Assembly (NCBI GenBank): GCA_024232965.1
Contig: JACKQF010000009.1
Coordinates: 124,001 to 188,000 of the forward strand
Direction: 5' to 3'
Source: Verrucomicrobiaceae bacterium
GTDB lineage: Bacteria; Verrucomicrobiota; Verrucomicrobiia; Verrucomicrobiales; Verrucomicrobiaceae
DNA: 64,000 nucleotides
The stretch's first letter is position 1. Every line of letters begins with the position of its first letter. Under the pieces are notes generated by a model. The model had not been told where the DNA came from. It saw only the letters and a program-made list of their open reading frames with translations, and did no database searches. This document shows, in pieces, positions 31,521 to 40,614 of this stretch. The translations under genes and the position numbers were made by a program.

Positions 31521-34500
31521 TTACCTCGCTGCTACTCCATCCGGTTTGCGGATCTTTAGCAAAACGGGAAAGCTGGTCTGTAGCCCTGCGCTGTCGTGCT
31601 CGTTGCGGGCGGAACTGAGAGCGGCGTGGATCAGCTTGTCCTGGTCCTTAACCCACTTGGCGGCGCGGAAGACGATGGGGCGCTCGTTTTCTTTTTCGCG
31701 GATTTGCACGCCGTTGAGTCCGATGTCATCGACGATGACGCCGTGCGGGAGGCCGTGGACATCGAGATTGATGATACCTTCATTTCCCATTCTGACGGCA
31801 CGTATCCAGGCTTTGACGGTCTGGCCGGGGGCGAGGGTGATTTCGAGGGGAGCTTTCTCATCGCTTAGTTCGCGCATCACAGCTTTGCCGCCATTGTCGG
31901 GTTCCATGACGATCACAAATTTGGGTTTGGCACCGAGGGTGACCTTTCCCAGGTTCCCTGCATCGCGGGCAAGGTCGCCGCTCTTCGCGGTGATTTTGAG
32001 TTTGCTCCAGTCGGCGGTGGCGGGCGCATCTGGTGCGGCGTGCAAGGAACCGCTGACGAGGTCGTGACCACCCTCGATCACGATAGGGGAGGAAGCAAAG
32101 TAGCCGATGGGAACTCCCGTGATTTCGATCTGAATGGGGTCGTCAAAGTTGTCCCGACGATCAGCGCGGAAGGAAAAACCGACGGAGGCACCAGGCATGA
32201 CGGTGGGGTTGACGCCGGCGAGTTGGACACTGAAATCGGGCTTTGGCTCGCGGATGGAGAGGGCGTAGACAAAGCGCTCGCCACCCCAACCGCGGGTGTC
32301 GGTGACACGGACGATATAACGACCGTCAGCGGGGGCGGTGAAGGTGAGGCTGGAGTCGTGGCCTAGCTTGCGACTGCCGGCGTCGTCATTGCAATAATTC
32401 AGTGTGAAGACCGGTAGACCGTTCGGCACGATCTCACTGCCGAGCGGCTGGGGCGTGACGACGTAGCAGGGTTCATCGAGGGAGTGAGAGGTGGCCGTTG
32501 TGTCAAAGTAGGCGCGGCGTTTGCCGCCTGTGATGTAAAAAAACGTGCCGCCATCCGGGCCGCGTGGCTGGCGGAAGATTCGCATGACATCGCCATTGAA
32601 ACACACGTATTCGTTGAGCTCCATCTCCTCCCAGTTTTGCAGGCGGATGTCTGGGTTGTTGGCATCGACGCTGCGGAAGTTGTTGTAGCTATCGCGGACG
32701 GATTGCAGCAGTAGATGCGGCACGGGGCTGCCGTCTGGGTGGAGCAAATCGAGTTTGGTGTCTGCTGGAGATCCTGCCTGGTCCGCCAGCGTCTCGATGA
32801 TCCAAGTTTGGCCCTTCTTTGCATCGAAGGCATAGAAGTCGGCGTCGGCTTTTGGGCCGTCTAGGCTGCCGCTGATTGTTATTGGTGTCGTTACCACTTG
32901 CGCGGTCTTTGGGTCGTCATGACCGGGTGCTTCTTGGGTTTGAGGAATGCTGGTAACTCGCAACATGGGAAGGCTGCGGAAACGCAGGTCTTTCGCTAGT
33001 CCTGTGGCGGGAATGGTGCCTACTTTCTCTGGCACCATTTTGACGGTCGCGCCCTGGGTCAAGTGGTGGCCGATCAGGGTGATCTCAGCCGGTTTACCGA
33101 CCTGCGCAGCAAGGGGCGACCAGCCCGTCACATACGGCAGCGCTCCCATTGTGAGGCGATACACATGATCTGCGCTGCCGTCCATGGTGGTGTTGCTGAC
33201 CAGGACGATGTAGTTACCATCGGCTGGCGCTGCCCAGGCGAGAAAGGGATCGCTGCCACTATCGAGTCCGCGATTGACCGCCAGCACGGTTCGGTTGGTG
33301 TCCACGATCTCAATGGTGGGTGATTTGGCGGCGCTGCCGATTTGGGCGACGCCGAGATCGAAGACCAGCTCTTCACCCTTTCGGGCTTGGATGAGGTAGG
33401 CATCGTGTTGACCCACCTCGGTGAGGGTGCCCCAGACACTGGCAGGGAGCTTGCTGATCTGAACCGGGCCGGCCTTGAAGTCATCTGCTGTGGTGATGGT
33501 CGTGGCGAGATCATCGACGTAGATCTTCATCTTTGCGGAATCACCTCCGCTGCTGTGGAGCCAGACTTCGTAGGCCGCGCGGGGAATGTCTGCTGCGGCT
33601 GTGATCTTTACCCGGGCGCTGGTTGGTTTGACAGACTTCTTTGCGATGACGCCAACAAGGCCGGGATGCGAAAACATGACTTTGGTGTTTTCCGTGATGT
33701 TCTTGCCATTCAGGGTTAAAAGAATCTCGGTGCCACTCTGAATGCCCCGCGGTGTGAGGCGGGAAAGCTCAGGCTTTGCTGCGGCGACAGCCTTTGCTGG
33801 GGCGGCAGGCTTGGGTGCCATCACGGTTTTGCCAGTGGTGGAATCGTAGATGCTGAGGCTGCCATCGACCCGGCCTGTGACCAGTTGTGATTTGTCGGTG
33901 AAGGCGAGCGCTCCGGTCCAGTCGGGCTGTTTTTCCAAGAGCTGTTTTACGGTAAGGCCTGTCGTATTCCAGATCTTCAGCGATCGATCGCTGGCACTCG
34001 TGGCGAGAAGCTTGCCGTCGCTGGAGATGGCGATGTTTAACAGCCCGCCTTCATGCGCAAAGCGGCTGGTGAGAATCTTGTTTGTGCCCTCCTTGGCATC
34101 GCTGCTGATCTTCCAAATGCGGATGCGGTTGTCACCACCGCCTGCATACAATTGTTGGCCGTCCGCGCTGAAGACGACGGATGTCTGCTCCTTGGTCGGC
34201 TGCGAAAGTGTGTCGAGTCGCGTGCCGCCGGGGATGGCCCAGAGCTTGACCGTGCGGTCACCGCTGGCGCTGGCGAGCACCTTGCCATCGGGCCGAAAGG
34301 ATAGACCATTCACTGCGCCATTGTGTCCTTTGAGCATTGCCAGTTCTTTCCCACTTCCGACATCCCAGAGGCGGATCTTTTGGTCGTAAGCGCCGGTGAC
34401 CAGCATCTTGCCGTCGGGGGACAATGCCAGTGCATAAACCGCATCCAAATGGCCCGCGTACGATTGCATCAGGGTGCCGTCACTGGTCTTCCACTGCTTC

Positions 34501-35138
34501 ACTTCGCCGATGATTCCGGCCTCGCCACCCGCTGCAAAGACCGACTGGCCATCGGCAGAAAAGAGCACGGCATTGGCCTTACCCTTGATGCCGGTAAGCT
34601 TGCGCACGGAGGCTTGCGTCGTGGGGTTGATCAATTCCACTTCGCCGTAACGAGCCACAGCGATCAACTGCGCTTTCGCAGAAAAGGCAAGGGCCTGAAT
34701 AGCATGCTTTACTGGCACCGTTGGGGTGATCTTCGGTGTGGCCACGTCCTTCGGCATCGGTTTCGCTTCTGCGACAAGCGGGCCTTTGGCTCCAGAATCG
34801 ATCCACGATTTGATCAGCGCGATCTCGGCAGGCTTGAGTTTCTCACGCTTGCCTGGTGGCATGAATTCATTTTTACCACCGCGTCCAGAGCGTCCTTCGA
34901 GAAACTTCACCAACAGAGATTCGTCCGCCTTGCCTGCGACGATGGCCACCCCTTCTTTGCCGCCTTTCATCAGGGCGGAGAACGTGTCCAAAATAAACTC
35001 GCCATCTGGGTCATCGGCTCCGTGGCAATCGATGCAATACTCTTCGAGGAGTGGTGCGATCTGTTTGGTGTAGTCCACGGTTTGGGCGTGGGCGGCTGCA
35101 GCCAGCAGAGTAATGAAAATCGGTGTAATGAGACGCAT
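31521..35138 (-). CDS. Cytochrome c / WD40 / PPC-domain secreted protein
   Basis: A 1205-residue protein with a signal peptide (about 1-19), a planctomycete-type cytochrome c domain with CIDCHG at 35-40 and a WIDSGAKGP end, a WD40 propeller (about 145-435, with repeats like LALSPDGKMLVTGAYDQKIRLWD), TIG-like segments introduced by RLTPRGIQSGTEILLTLNGK, and two or more bacterial pre-peptidase C-terminal (PPC) domains (about 570-660 and 745-960, with DFYAFDAKKGQTWIIETLA). The last third is beta-rich. It is the last gene of the DUF1501 cluster, 35 bp after the DUF1549/DUF1553 gene. It corresponds to the N-terminal half of the fusion protein at 22131 but has its own C-terminal domains. Confidence 0.85.
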   Translation of the reverse strand: MRLITPIFITLLAAAAHAQTVDYTKQIAPLLEEYCIDCHGADDPDGEFILDTFSALMKGGKEGVAIVAGKADESLLVKFLEGRSGRGGKNEFMPPGKREKLKPAEIALIKSWIDSGAKGPLVAEAKPMPKDVATPKITPTVPVKHAIQALAFSAKAQLIAVARYGEVELINPTTQASVRKLTGIKGKANAVLFSADGQSVFAAGGEAGIIGEVKQWKTSDGTLMQSYAGHLDAVYALALSPDGKMLVTGAYDQKIRLWDVGSGKELAMLKGHNGAVNGLSFRPDGKVLASASGDRTVKLWAIPGGTRLDTLSQPTKEQTSVVFSADGQQLYAGGGDNRIRIWKISSDAKEGTNKILTSRFAHEGGLLNIAISSDGKLLATSASDRSLKIWNTTGLTVKQLLEKQPDWTGALAFTDKSQLVTGRVDGSLSIYDSTTGKTVMAPKPAAPAKAVAAAKPELSRLTPRGIQSGTEILLTLNGKNITENTKVMFSHPGLVGVIAKKSVKPTSARVKITAAADIPRAAYEVWLHSSGGDSAKMKIYVDDLATTITTADDFKAGPVQISKLPASVWGTLTEVGQHDAYLIQARKGEELVFDLGVAQIGSAAKSPTIEIVDTNRTVLAVNRGLDSGSDPFLAWAAPADGNYIVLVSNTTMDGSADHVYRLTMGALPYVTGWSPLAAQVGKPAEITLIGHHLTQGATVKMVPEKVGTIPATGLAKDLRFRSLPMLRVTSIPQTQEAPGHDDPKTAQVVTTPITISGSLDGPKADADFYAFDAKKGQTWIIETLADQAGSPADTKLDLLHPDGSPVPHLLLQSVRDSYNNFRSVDANNPDIRLQNWEEMELNEYVCFNGDVMRIFRQPRGPDGGTFFYITGGKRRAYFDTTATSHSLDEPCYVVTPQPLGSEIVPNGLPVFTLNYCNDDAGSRKLGHDSSLTFTAPADGRYIVRVTDTRGWGGERFVYALSIREPKPDFSVQLAGVNPTVMPGASVGFSFRADRRDNFDDPIQIEITGVPIGYFASSPIVIEGGHDLVSGSLHAAPDAPATADWSKLKITAKSGDLARDAGNLGKVTLGAKPKFVIVMEPDNGGKAVMRELSDEKAPLEITLAPGQTVKAWIRAVRMGNEGIINLDVHGLPHGVIVDDIGLNGVQIREKENERPIVFRAAKWVKDQDKLIHAALSSARNEHDSAGLQTSFPVLLKIRKPDGVAAR

Positions 35139-35173
35139 GGCGTGGGCTTGAGTGAAGGTTGCGCTCTCTGGGC

Positions 35174-37366
35174 TCAGTGATTAAACAAAAACTCTTTCGA
35201 TCCCATCAGGCTCCAGAAGATGTCTTCGAGGGTGGTGCGGCGATCTTCGGGTTTGGCGGAGGTGAGGAGGCCGGTGGCTTTGTGGGTCTCGCGCTCGGTC
35301 GGTGGTCGGGCGAGCGTGAGGAGATAGGCTTCTTCGATGATCTTTTCATCGCTTTGTTTGGAGGCTAAGAGGGCATCAATGCGATTGTCTTTTTGGGCAA
35401 GCTTTTGGTTCAGCGTGTCGCCATTGGCGATGTGGAGCGCCTGGGCCATGCTGGGCTCGTTGGTGCGTTCGCACTCACAAGTGGCGACGCGGTCGGCGCG
35501 GCCAAAGCTCTTGAGGAAATAACTGGCGATGTTGGAATCGGGGAGTTGCAGAGCGCGGAAGCCCATGGGGTAGCTCTCGCTGGTGCCCCTGTTGGCGTTG
35601 CGTTTGTCGATCTTAAAGGTCGTCGGCGCGGCGGCTACTTGGGAGATGGTGTCGAGCAGCACCTCTGCCTTCAGGCGGCGAGGAACGTAGTGCGATCCGT
35701 AACGGAGATCGGCGACGTTTTCTGGCAAGGTGATGCTGCTGCGCTGATAGGTCTGGCTTTGCATGATCGTGCGCATCAGGGCTTTGAGATCGAACTTGTT
35801 CTCTACCAGGTGGACGCAGGCCGCGGCGAAGAGTTCTTCATTGCTGGCGGCATTGGTGACGCGCAGGTCATCGACTGCTTCAACCAGTCCTGCGCCAAAA
35901 AAGTTGGCCCAGACACGGTTGACGATGGCGCGTTGGAAAAGTGTGTTGTCCGGACTGGTGAGCCAGTCTGCAAGGACAATGCGCCGATCTTCGGTGGAGG
36001 TCATCGAAATAGGCGTGGTGACATCGAGTGGACGTGGTGCGGGCGGTTTGCCGGTGAGCGGTGCAACGAGATCGCCTTGGGTGTCGGAGAAGAGCACGCG
36101 CTCTTCCGCCTGCACGCCGTTCTTGGTGCGGACGCGGGCGAAGAGATTGGCGAAGGCGAAGTATTGCTCGTTCGTCCACTTTTCCAGTGGGTGATTGTGG
36201 CATTTGGCGCAACCAATGGAGGTGCCGAGGAAGGCAATGCTGACGGTCTCTGCGCACTTGGTGGGTTCATCGTTGAGGATGAAGAAGTTGCCCGCGCCGT
36301 TCTCAAGGGTGCTGCCGGTGGCGGTCAGGAGATCGCGCACCATGACGTCCCAAGGGGTGTTCGCTGCGACGTGACGGCGGATCCAGTTGTAATAGGACCA
36401 CATCGCGGGCGGTCCAAGCTTGTCACCGTTCACCAGGAGGAGATCGCTCCAGCGGTGGGACCAGTAATCGATGAACTCGGGGCGTTGCAGCAGGGAATCG
36501 ATGACTCGATCGCGTTTGTCAGCCCCCTTATCGGCAATGAAGGCGCGGGTTTCCTCTGCGGTTGGCAGCATGCCGAGGGTGTCCAAGAAGGCACGCCGCA
36601 GGAACTCGTAGTCTTCAGCCCCTTCAGAGGGTGGAATGTTAAGTTCGCGCAGCTTTTTGAGGGTTAGTTCATCAATGAAATTGCGCGGCTTCAGGACGGC
36701 AAACTCGGCTTCGTCGATGTGGTCTGGATTGGGAACGGTGACGGTGGTGATGGCCAATTGGCTCAGATACCAGGCGCTGACGCTGCCTTCTCCGGTACCG
36801 GTGGTTTTGATGAGGCCGTTGTCATCCACGGTAGCGACGCTGGCATTGGTCGCGTTGAATTTGGACCAACGGGTGACGTCCTCGCTGTGTCCATCGCTGA
36901 ACTTTGCGGTGACTTTCAGCTGCAAGACTGTGCCTGATTTCGTGACCAGATGGGGCTGCGCCACGGACAGAGAGACGATGCGTGGGTCATCCGCCTTGGG
37001 TCCAGGTGCACCTGCCGCAATCCAGTCTGCAATCGCATTGAATTCGGGGGATCCGACTTCGAATCGCTTGTCCCCCTTATGCGGGACGAGCTTGGTGGCC
37101 TTGAGGAGAAAAAGACTGCGCGCCGGATCTTCCATGGTGAGGCGTCGCCCGTTGGCGCTGCGGGTGATGGACAACCAGTCGCCATCGTCATCGAAGCCGC
37201 GCAGGGAAAGCTTAAAGCCACCCTGTCCCGCCGCCGCACCATGACAGGCACCCATAGCGCAACCATACCTCGTAAGGATCGGCTGGATGGTGTTGCGGAA
37301 GGATGGGGCTGCTGCGGAGGCCGACGTGGCACCCATCAGGGCGAAAAAAATGCAAAGACGATACAT
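35174..37366 (-). CDS. DUF1549/DUF1553 protein with cytochrome-like cysteine sites
   Basis: About 730 residues. The ATG at 37366 (MYRLCIFFALMGATSASAAA) gives a signal peptide and starts 6 bp after the previous gene; an ATG at 37381 is possible but overlaps it. An N-terminal block has GCAMGACHG (Cys-x4-Cys-His) in a GGFKLSLRGFD context, then a Big2-like domain (about 130-220), DUF1549 (about 230-440) with GCAKCHNHPLEKW (Cys-x2-Cys-His) and DUF1553 to the end, closing SKEFLFNH. This C-terminal motif and much of the chain match the second half of the 1705-residue protein at 22131 (SPAFLFNH). These proteins are periplasmic; activity is unknown. Confidence 0.85.
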   Translation of the reverse strand: MYRLCIFFALMGATSASAAAPSFRNTIQPILTRYGCAMGACHGAAAGQGGFKLSLRGFDDDGDWLSITRSANGRRLTMEDPARSLFLLKATKLVPHKGDKRFEVGSPEFNAIADWIAAGAPGPKADDPRIVSLSVAQPHLVTKSGTVLQLKVTAKFSDGHSEDVTRWSKFNATNASVATVDDNGLIKTTGTGEGSVSAWYLSQLAITTVTVPNPDHIDEAEFAVLKPRNFIDELTLKKLRELNIPPSEGAEDYEFLRRAFLDTLGMLPTAEETRAFIADKGADKRDRVIDSLLQRPEFIDYWSHRWSDLLLVNGDKLGPPAMWSYYNWIRRHVAANTPWDVMVRDLLTATGSTLENGAGNFFILNDEPTKCAETVSIAFLGTSIGCAKCHNHPLEKWTNEQYFAFANLFARVRTKNGVQAEERVLFSDTQGDLVAPLTGKPPAPRPLDVTTPISMTSTEDRRIVLADWLTSPDNTLFQRAIVNRVWANFFGAGLVEAVDDLRVTNAASNEELFAAACVHLVENKFDLKALMRTIMQSQTYQRSSITLPENVADLRYGSHYVPRRLKAEVLLDTISQVAAAPTTFKIDKRNANRGTSESYPMGFRALQLPDSNIASYFLKSFGRADRVATCECERTNEPSMAQALHIANGDTLNQKLAQKDNRIDALLASKQSDEKIIEEAYLLTLARPPTERETHKATGLLTSAKPEDRRTTLEDIFWSLMGSKEFLFNH

Positions 37367-37371
37367 AGGGA

Positions 37372-38085
37372 TTACCAGCACTTATTGAGACCGACGCCTT
37401 TGACGTGGGCATATGTCTCAAGAAACTCGCAGATTCGGGGAACGATTTTGTTGGGATCAGTGTCGATGTTTTCGAATTGGAGTTCCTTGATGACTTTGGC
37501 GCTCGATTCGGCCCAACCTCGATGAGGCGGCGGAACGATGAGACAAAAGGTTGAGCGCTGGCGCGGGTCGGGAAACGGCTCAGCAGCCAAAGCGTCGATG
37601 GCCGCCAGAAGTTCACTGTATGTGGTTTCTTTACCGTTTCGGTAGGGGGTTCCATCGGGCGCAATGCGCGCCAGGACATTACTTTCAGAAGTCCAAGCTT
37701 TTTCATTCGGCATTCCGACGGACTGTTCGTTTCGATCTGTCACCAGAGGAATCCGAATTTCATCCGCAAACCACCAAATGACGTCGACGAAGGATCCGAA
37801 GCGTTCCAGATTGTCGTTAAAAGTCGATGCGGCGACACCTGCTTCGGAAGGGAAGTTGGTGTAGAAGGAATGAATTTTGTTTAACTGCGCCTGATCGAAG
37901 AGGATCACTCCTGTTTTGCTGATTGTTTCGATCTGACTCTTTGAGATCGTTAGAGCGAGGTAGTCACCAATCATGGCTCGTTTGCCCGAATCGTCTGTGT
38001 GGTAGGGCAGTCCGTCTGCAGCGCATTCATCTGTCAAAACGGATGCCCAGGCAATGAGAAGGAGAGCGGGGATCCTGATTTGCAT
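37372..38085 (-). CDS. Unrecognised secreted protein inside the DUF1501 cluster
   Basis: A 237-residue protein with a signal peptide (MQIRIPALLLIAWASVLTDECA). The mature part is mixed helical and strand with no motif I recognise; notable pieces are VDVIWWFADEIRIPLV and STFCLIVPPPHRGWAESS. Its coding DNA looks somewhat richer in A and T than the flanking genes. DUF1501 and DUF1549 genes usually sit side by side, so this gene appears inserted between partners, 48 bp after one and 5 bp before the other. It may be a lineage-specific addition to the complex or a passenger. Confidence 0.7.
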   Translation of the reverse strand: MQIRIPALLLIAWASVLTDECAADGLPYHTDDSGKRAMIGDYLALTISKSQIETISKTGVILFDQAQLNKIHSFYTNFPSEAGVAASTFNDNLERFGSFVDVIWWFADEIRIPLVTDRNEQSVGMPNEKAWTSESNVLARIAPDGTPYRNGKETTYSELLAAIDALAAEPFPDPRQRSTFCLIVPPPHRGWAESSAKVIKELQFENIDTDPNKIVPRICEFLETYAHVKGVGLNKCW

Positions 38086-38133
38086 AGTTTGGTGGTGAAA
38101 TTTGGATTCGGGGGCGGTTGAGACCGTCGTCTC

Positions 38134-39513
38134 CTATGCAAACAGCTCTTTGATTGCCTGGGTGCCGAAGTCGACGACGGGATAGGGGCGGCTTTGGGGG
38201 CCGGGGAGTTCGGTGTGGAGGTCGATGCCGAGGGCTTGGTAGATCGTGGCGACGATCTCTTTGGGCGCGACGGGGCGCTCGGTGGGATAGCCGCCGATGT
38301 CATCGCTTTTGCCAATGACCTCGCCGCCTTTGACACCGCCACCGGCGAAGTTCACGGTCCAGCAATTTGGCCAGTGGTCGCGACCTCCAGCGGGATTGAT
38401 CTTGGGCGTGCGGCCGAATTCGGCGAGGCAGGTGACCATGGTGTCATCGAGCATCCCACGCTGGTGGAGGTCTTCGATTAAGGCGCTATAGCCCTGGTCG
38501 TACATGGGGGCGACGATGTCGCGCATGCCTTCGATACTGGTGAAGGGCTTGCTGCCGTGGATGTCCCAGGTGATCTCTCCAAACACGGTGATGAAGGTGT
38601 TCACGGTGACGAAGCGGACGCCGCGTTCGACCAGACGGCGGGCGAGCAGGCAGCTCTGGCCGAAGCGGTTGAGGCCGTAGCGCTCGCGCACTTTGAGGGG
38701 CTCCTTGGTGAGGTCAAAGGCCTCGCGCGCTTGGGCGCTGGTCATGATGCGGTAGGCGGACTCGAAGTTTGAGTCCATAAGTTTGGCTTGCTCGCTGTAT
38801 TCAAAATTGCGCACGCTGCTATCGACGAGCTCGCGCAGTTCCTTGCGGCGCTCCAGGCGCACTTCGCCGATTTCCTTGGGCGGCAGGAGGTCGGGGACGG
38901 TGAAGTCTTTGGCGGAGGGATCGGCGTTCAGGACGAAGGGATCGTGGGCCTTGCCGAGAAAGCCGGCGTCCTGGCCGTGCGGCATGTTGCCGCCTGTGGG
39001 TCCCATCGTTTCCGGCAGGATGATGTGGGCCGGCAGATCGCTACGGCGGCCTTTGAGGAACTCGAGGGCGCACCCGACGTGCGGGGTGTTCACGCCACCG
39101 GTGAAGAGCCTGCCGGTCTGCATCATCTGATGGCCGGTGTCATGCACGGCGGCGGCGTTGTGGTAGCAGGAGCGGACGAGGGAAAACTTGTCTGCGATCT
39201 TGGCGTGCAGCGGGAGGATCTCGGAGATCTCAAAGGCGTTGCTTTTGGTGCGGATGGGTTTGAAGGGGCCGCGGATCTCGCTGGGGGCATCAGGTTTCAT
39301 GTCCCAGAGGTCCTGCTGGCTGGGCGCGCCGAGGTTGAAGATCATGATGCAAGCCTTGTTGTCCTTTTTGGGGTCAACGGTTCCGGCGGCCTTGAGTTTT
39401 TCAAAGCCGGGGAGGGTGAGCCCGATGGCACCAAGCGCGCCTGCTTGGAGGAAATCACGGCGCGAGATGCCGTCGCAATTAGTGATGGAGCCTTTGCCGG
39501 AAAACTGGAACAT
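38134..39513 (-). CDS. DUF1501 family protein with Tat signal
   Basis: A 459-residue protein of the DUF1501 family, distantly related to sulfatases and alkaline phosphatases. A twin-arginine signal (ISRRDFLQAGALGAIGLTLP) lies at about residues 17-36, so it is exported folded. The core includes NLGAPSQQDLWDMKPDAP, HQMMQTGRLFTGG and a C-terminal half with TCLAEFGRTPKINPAGGRDHWP, where His and Asp residues could bind metal. It is first in the minus-strand cluster with the unknown gene, the DUF1549/DUF1553 gene and the WD40/cytochrome gene, an arrangement seen repeatedly in Planctomycetes and Verrucomicrobia. Substrate unknown; polysaccharide sulfates have been suggested for such clusters. Confidence 0.9.
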   Translation of the reverse strand: MFQFSGKGSITNCDGISRRDFLQAGALGAIGLTLPGFEKLKAAGTVDPKKDNKACIMIFNLGAPSQQDLWDMKPDAPSEIRGPFKPIRTKSNAFEISEILPLHAKIADKFSLVRSCYHNAAAVHDTGHQMMQTGRLFTGGVNTPHVGCALEFLKGRRSDLPAHIILPETMGPTGGNMPHGQDAGFLGKAHDPFVLNADPSAKDFTVPDLLPPKEIGEVRLERRKELRELVDSSVRNFEYSEQAKLMDSNFESAYRIMTSAQAREAFDLTKEPLKVRERYGLNRFGQSCLLARRLVERGVRFVTVNTFITVFGEITWDIHGSKPFTSIEGMRDIVAPMYDQGYSALIEDLHQRGMLDDTMVTCLAEFGRTPKINPAGGRDHWPNCWTVNFAGGGVKGGEVIGKSDDIGGYPTERPVAPKEIVATIYQALGIDLHTELPGPQSRPYPVVDFGTQAIKELFA

Positions 39514-39638
39514 GGTGGAAACGGGCAGGGGGTTGCGTTGGGGACGGGTATAATACGCCGCAAAACGTCCTTTCTGAATGGACGATGCTGCTTTCCTTGT
39601 TGGTCGATGTGGGCGGGGTGTTAGCGCAGCCCGGTTGC

Positions 39639-40532
39639 CTACTGCGGTGGTGCGGCCTCTGGGGTGCCTGCGTGCGGGGGATCGTCGGGGAAGATGACTT
39701 CGATGGACTCAATGCCTCCTGATCCCCAGGGTTTGTCTTTGAGTAGCCATTTCTTCACGAAGGTCTCGGTGGCATCGCGGGCTTGTTCGCGGACAAGATC
39801 AATGTTGGCCTTGGTGGCGGCGCGCTTTTCGAGGAAGGGGGTGAGACCGCGCTCGGTCTGCAGGAGGAGATCGGAGGCATTGAAGCGCAGCCAGCCAGCA
39901 GCGGAGCGTTTTTCCATCTTGTCGGTGCGGACGGCAGGTGGGAGGCTGGGGTGCAGTTTTGGGGCCTTAACGACGCAGCGGGCACCGTCGATTTGGATCT
40001 CCCAGGGATCAGAGAGCTTGATGTGATAGCGATAAACGACGGGGACTTTGATTTCGGAAACGGTCTCGCCCAGCGAAATGGCGCTGCCGAAAAGAGTGCG
40101 CACATCGGAGCGTGAACTCGTAACATCGGTCTCCAGCGTGGCGACCTCCAGTGTGTCGTTGATGGACGAGATTTTCGTTACAGACTCGTGGAAGACGTTG
40201 GAAATGTGCTGTTGCTGGAGATTTTTGGTGGCTTCGGCGACGCTGCCAAAGCCGTATTTGGCGAGATCCACGCCGCTATCGAGGAGTTTCCATGCGAGCA
40301 GGCCGAGAATGAGCGCAACGGAAATGACCGTGACGCACCCCCAAGCGAAGCAGCCTAGACGGTGCGGGGGCGTACTTGCGGGCGGCTGCGGCTGGTCGTC
40401 CTTGGTTTCGACGACGGTGGCGGGTGCTGGACTGGGCTGCTCTTCGATCTTCGGGATAATCGGATGTGCCTCGACATCGATGATGGGCCCGGAATTGCGG
40501 CGTGGAGGGTCAGCAGGGGGATCGGGCACCAT
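39639..40532 (-). CDS. Unrecognised single-pass membrane protein
   Basis: A 297-residue protein. A proline-rich cytoplasmic N-terminus (about 1-58) leads into CFAWGCVTVISVALILGLLAW (a membrane helix), then a long extracytoplasmic part with a beta-rich region (EIKVPVVYRYHIKLSDPWEI) and a helical end (EQARDATETFVKKWLL). The layout resembles DUF4230-type proteins (membrane helix plus a domain with YRYHI-like strands), but I am not confident. It is separated from the gene upstream on the same strand by an 82-bp gap holding a long hairpin. Confidence 0.7.
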   Translation of the reverse strand: MVPDPPADPPRRNSGPIIDVEAHPIIPKIEEQPSPAPATVVETKDDQPQPPASTPPHRLGCFAWGCVTVISVALILGLLAWKLLDSGVDLAKYGFGSVAEATKNLQQQHISNVFHESVTKISSINDTLEVATLETDVTSSRSDVRTLFGSAISLGETVSEIKVPVVYRYHIKLSDPWEIQIDGARCVVKAPKLHPSLPPAVRTDKMEKRSAAGWLRFNASDLLLQTERGLTPFLEKRAATKANIDLVREQARDATETFVKKWLLKDKPWGSGGIESIEVIFPDDPPHAGTPEAAPPQ

Positions 40533-40549
40533 ATCGCGGGAAAGTTATG

Positions 40550-40598
40550 GGCCTGGGGTTGAATTTGCAATCGCGGATTGCGCGATGCACCCCAGGCC
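40550..40598 (-). terminator. Nested hairpin between two minus-strand genes
   Basis: Outer stem GGCCTGGGG (40550-40558) with CCCCAGGCC (40590-40598), 9 bp perfect. Inside the 31-base loop is a smaller hairpin GCAATC-GCG-GATTGC. It lies 17 bp past the stop codon of the OmpA-like gene and 18 bp before the start codon of the next gene. There is no T tract. It may act as terminator or as a processing or stability element. Confidence 0.5.
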
Positions 40599-40614
40599 AA
40601 TCAGTCGCGGTGTG

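Noticed and set aside
35393..36667. A 424-codon plus-strand frame opposite the DUF1549/DUF1553 gene.
   Set aside because: It mirrors codons of a conserved gene and the product is low-complexity with no family match.
39545..39556. GGTATAATACGC as a sigma-70 -10 element.
   Set aside because: TATAAT is on the plus strand with no plus-strand gene following; on the minus strand the -35 match is weak.
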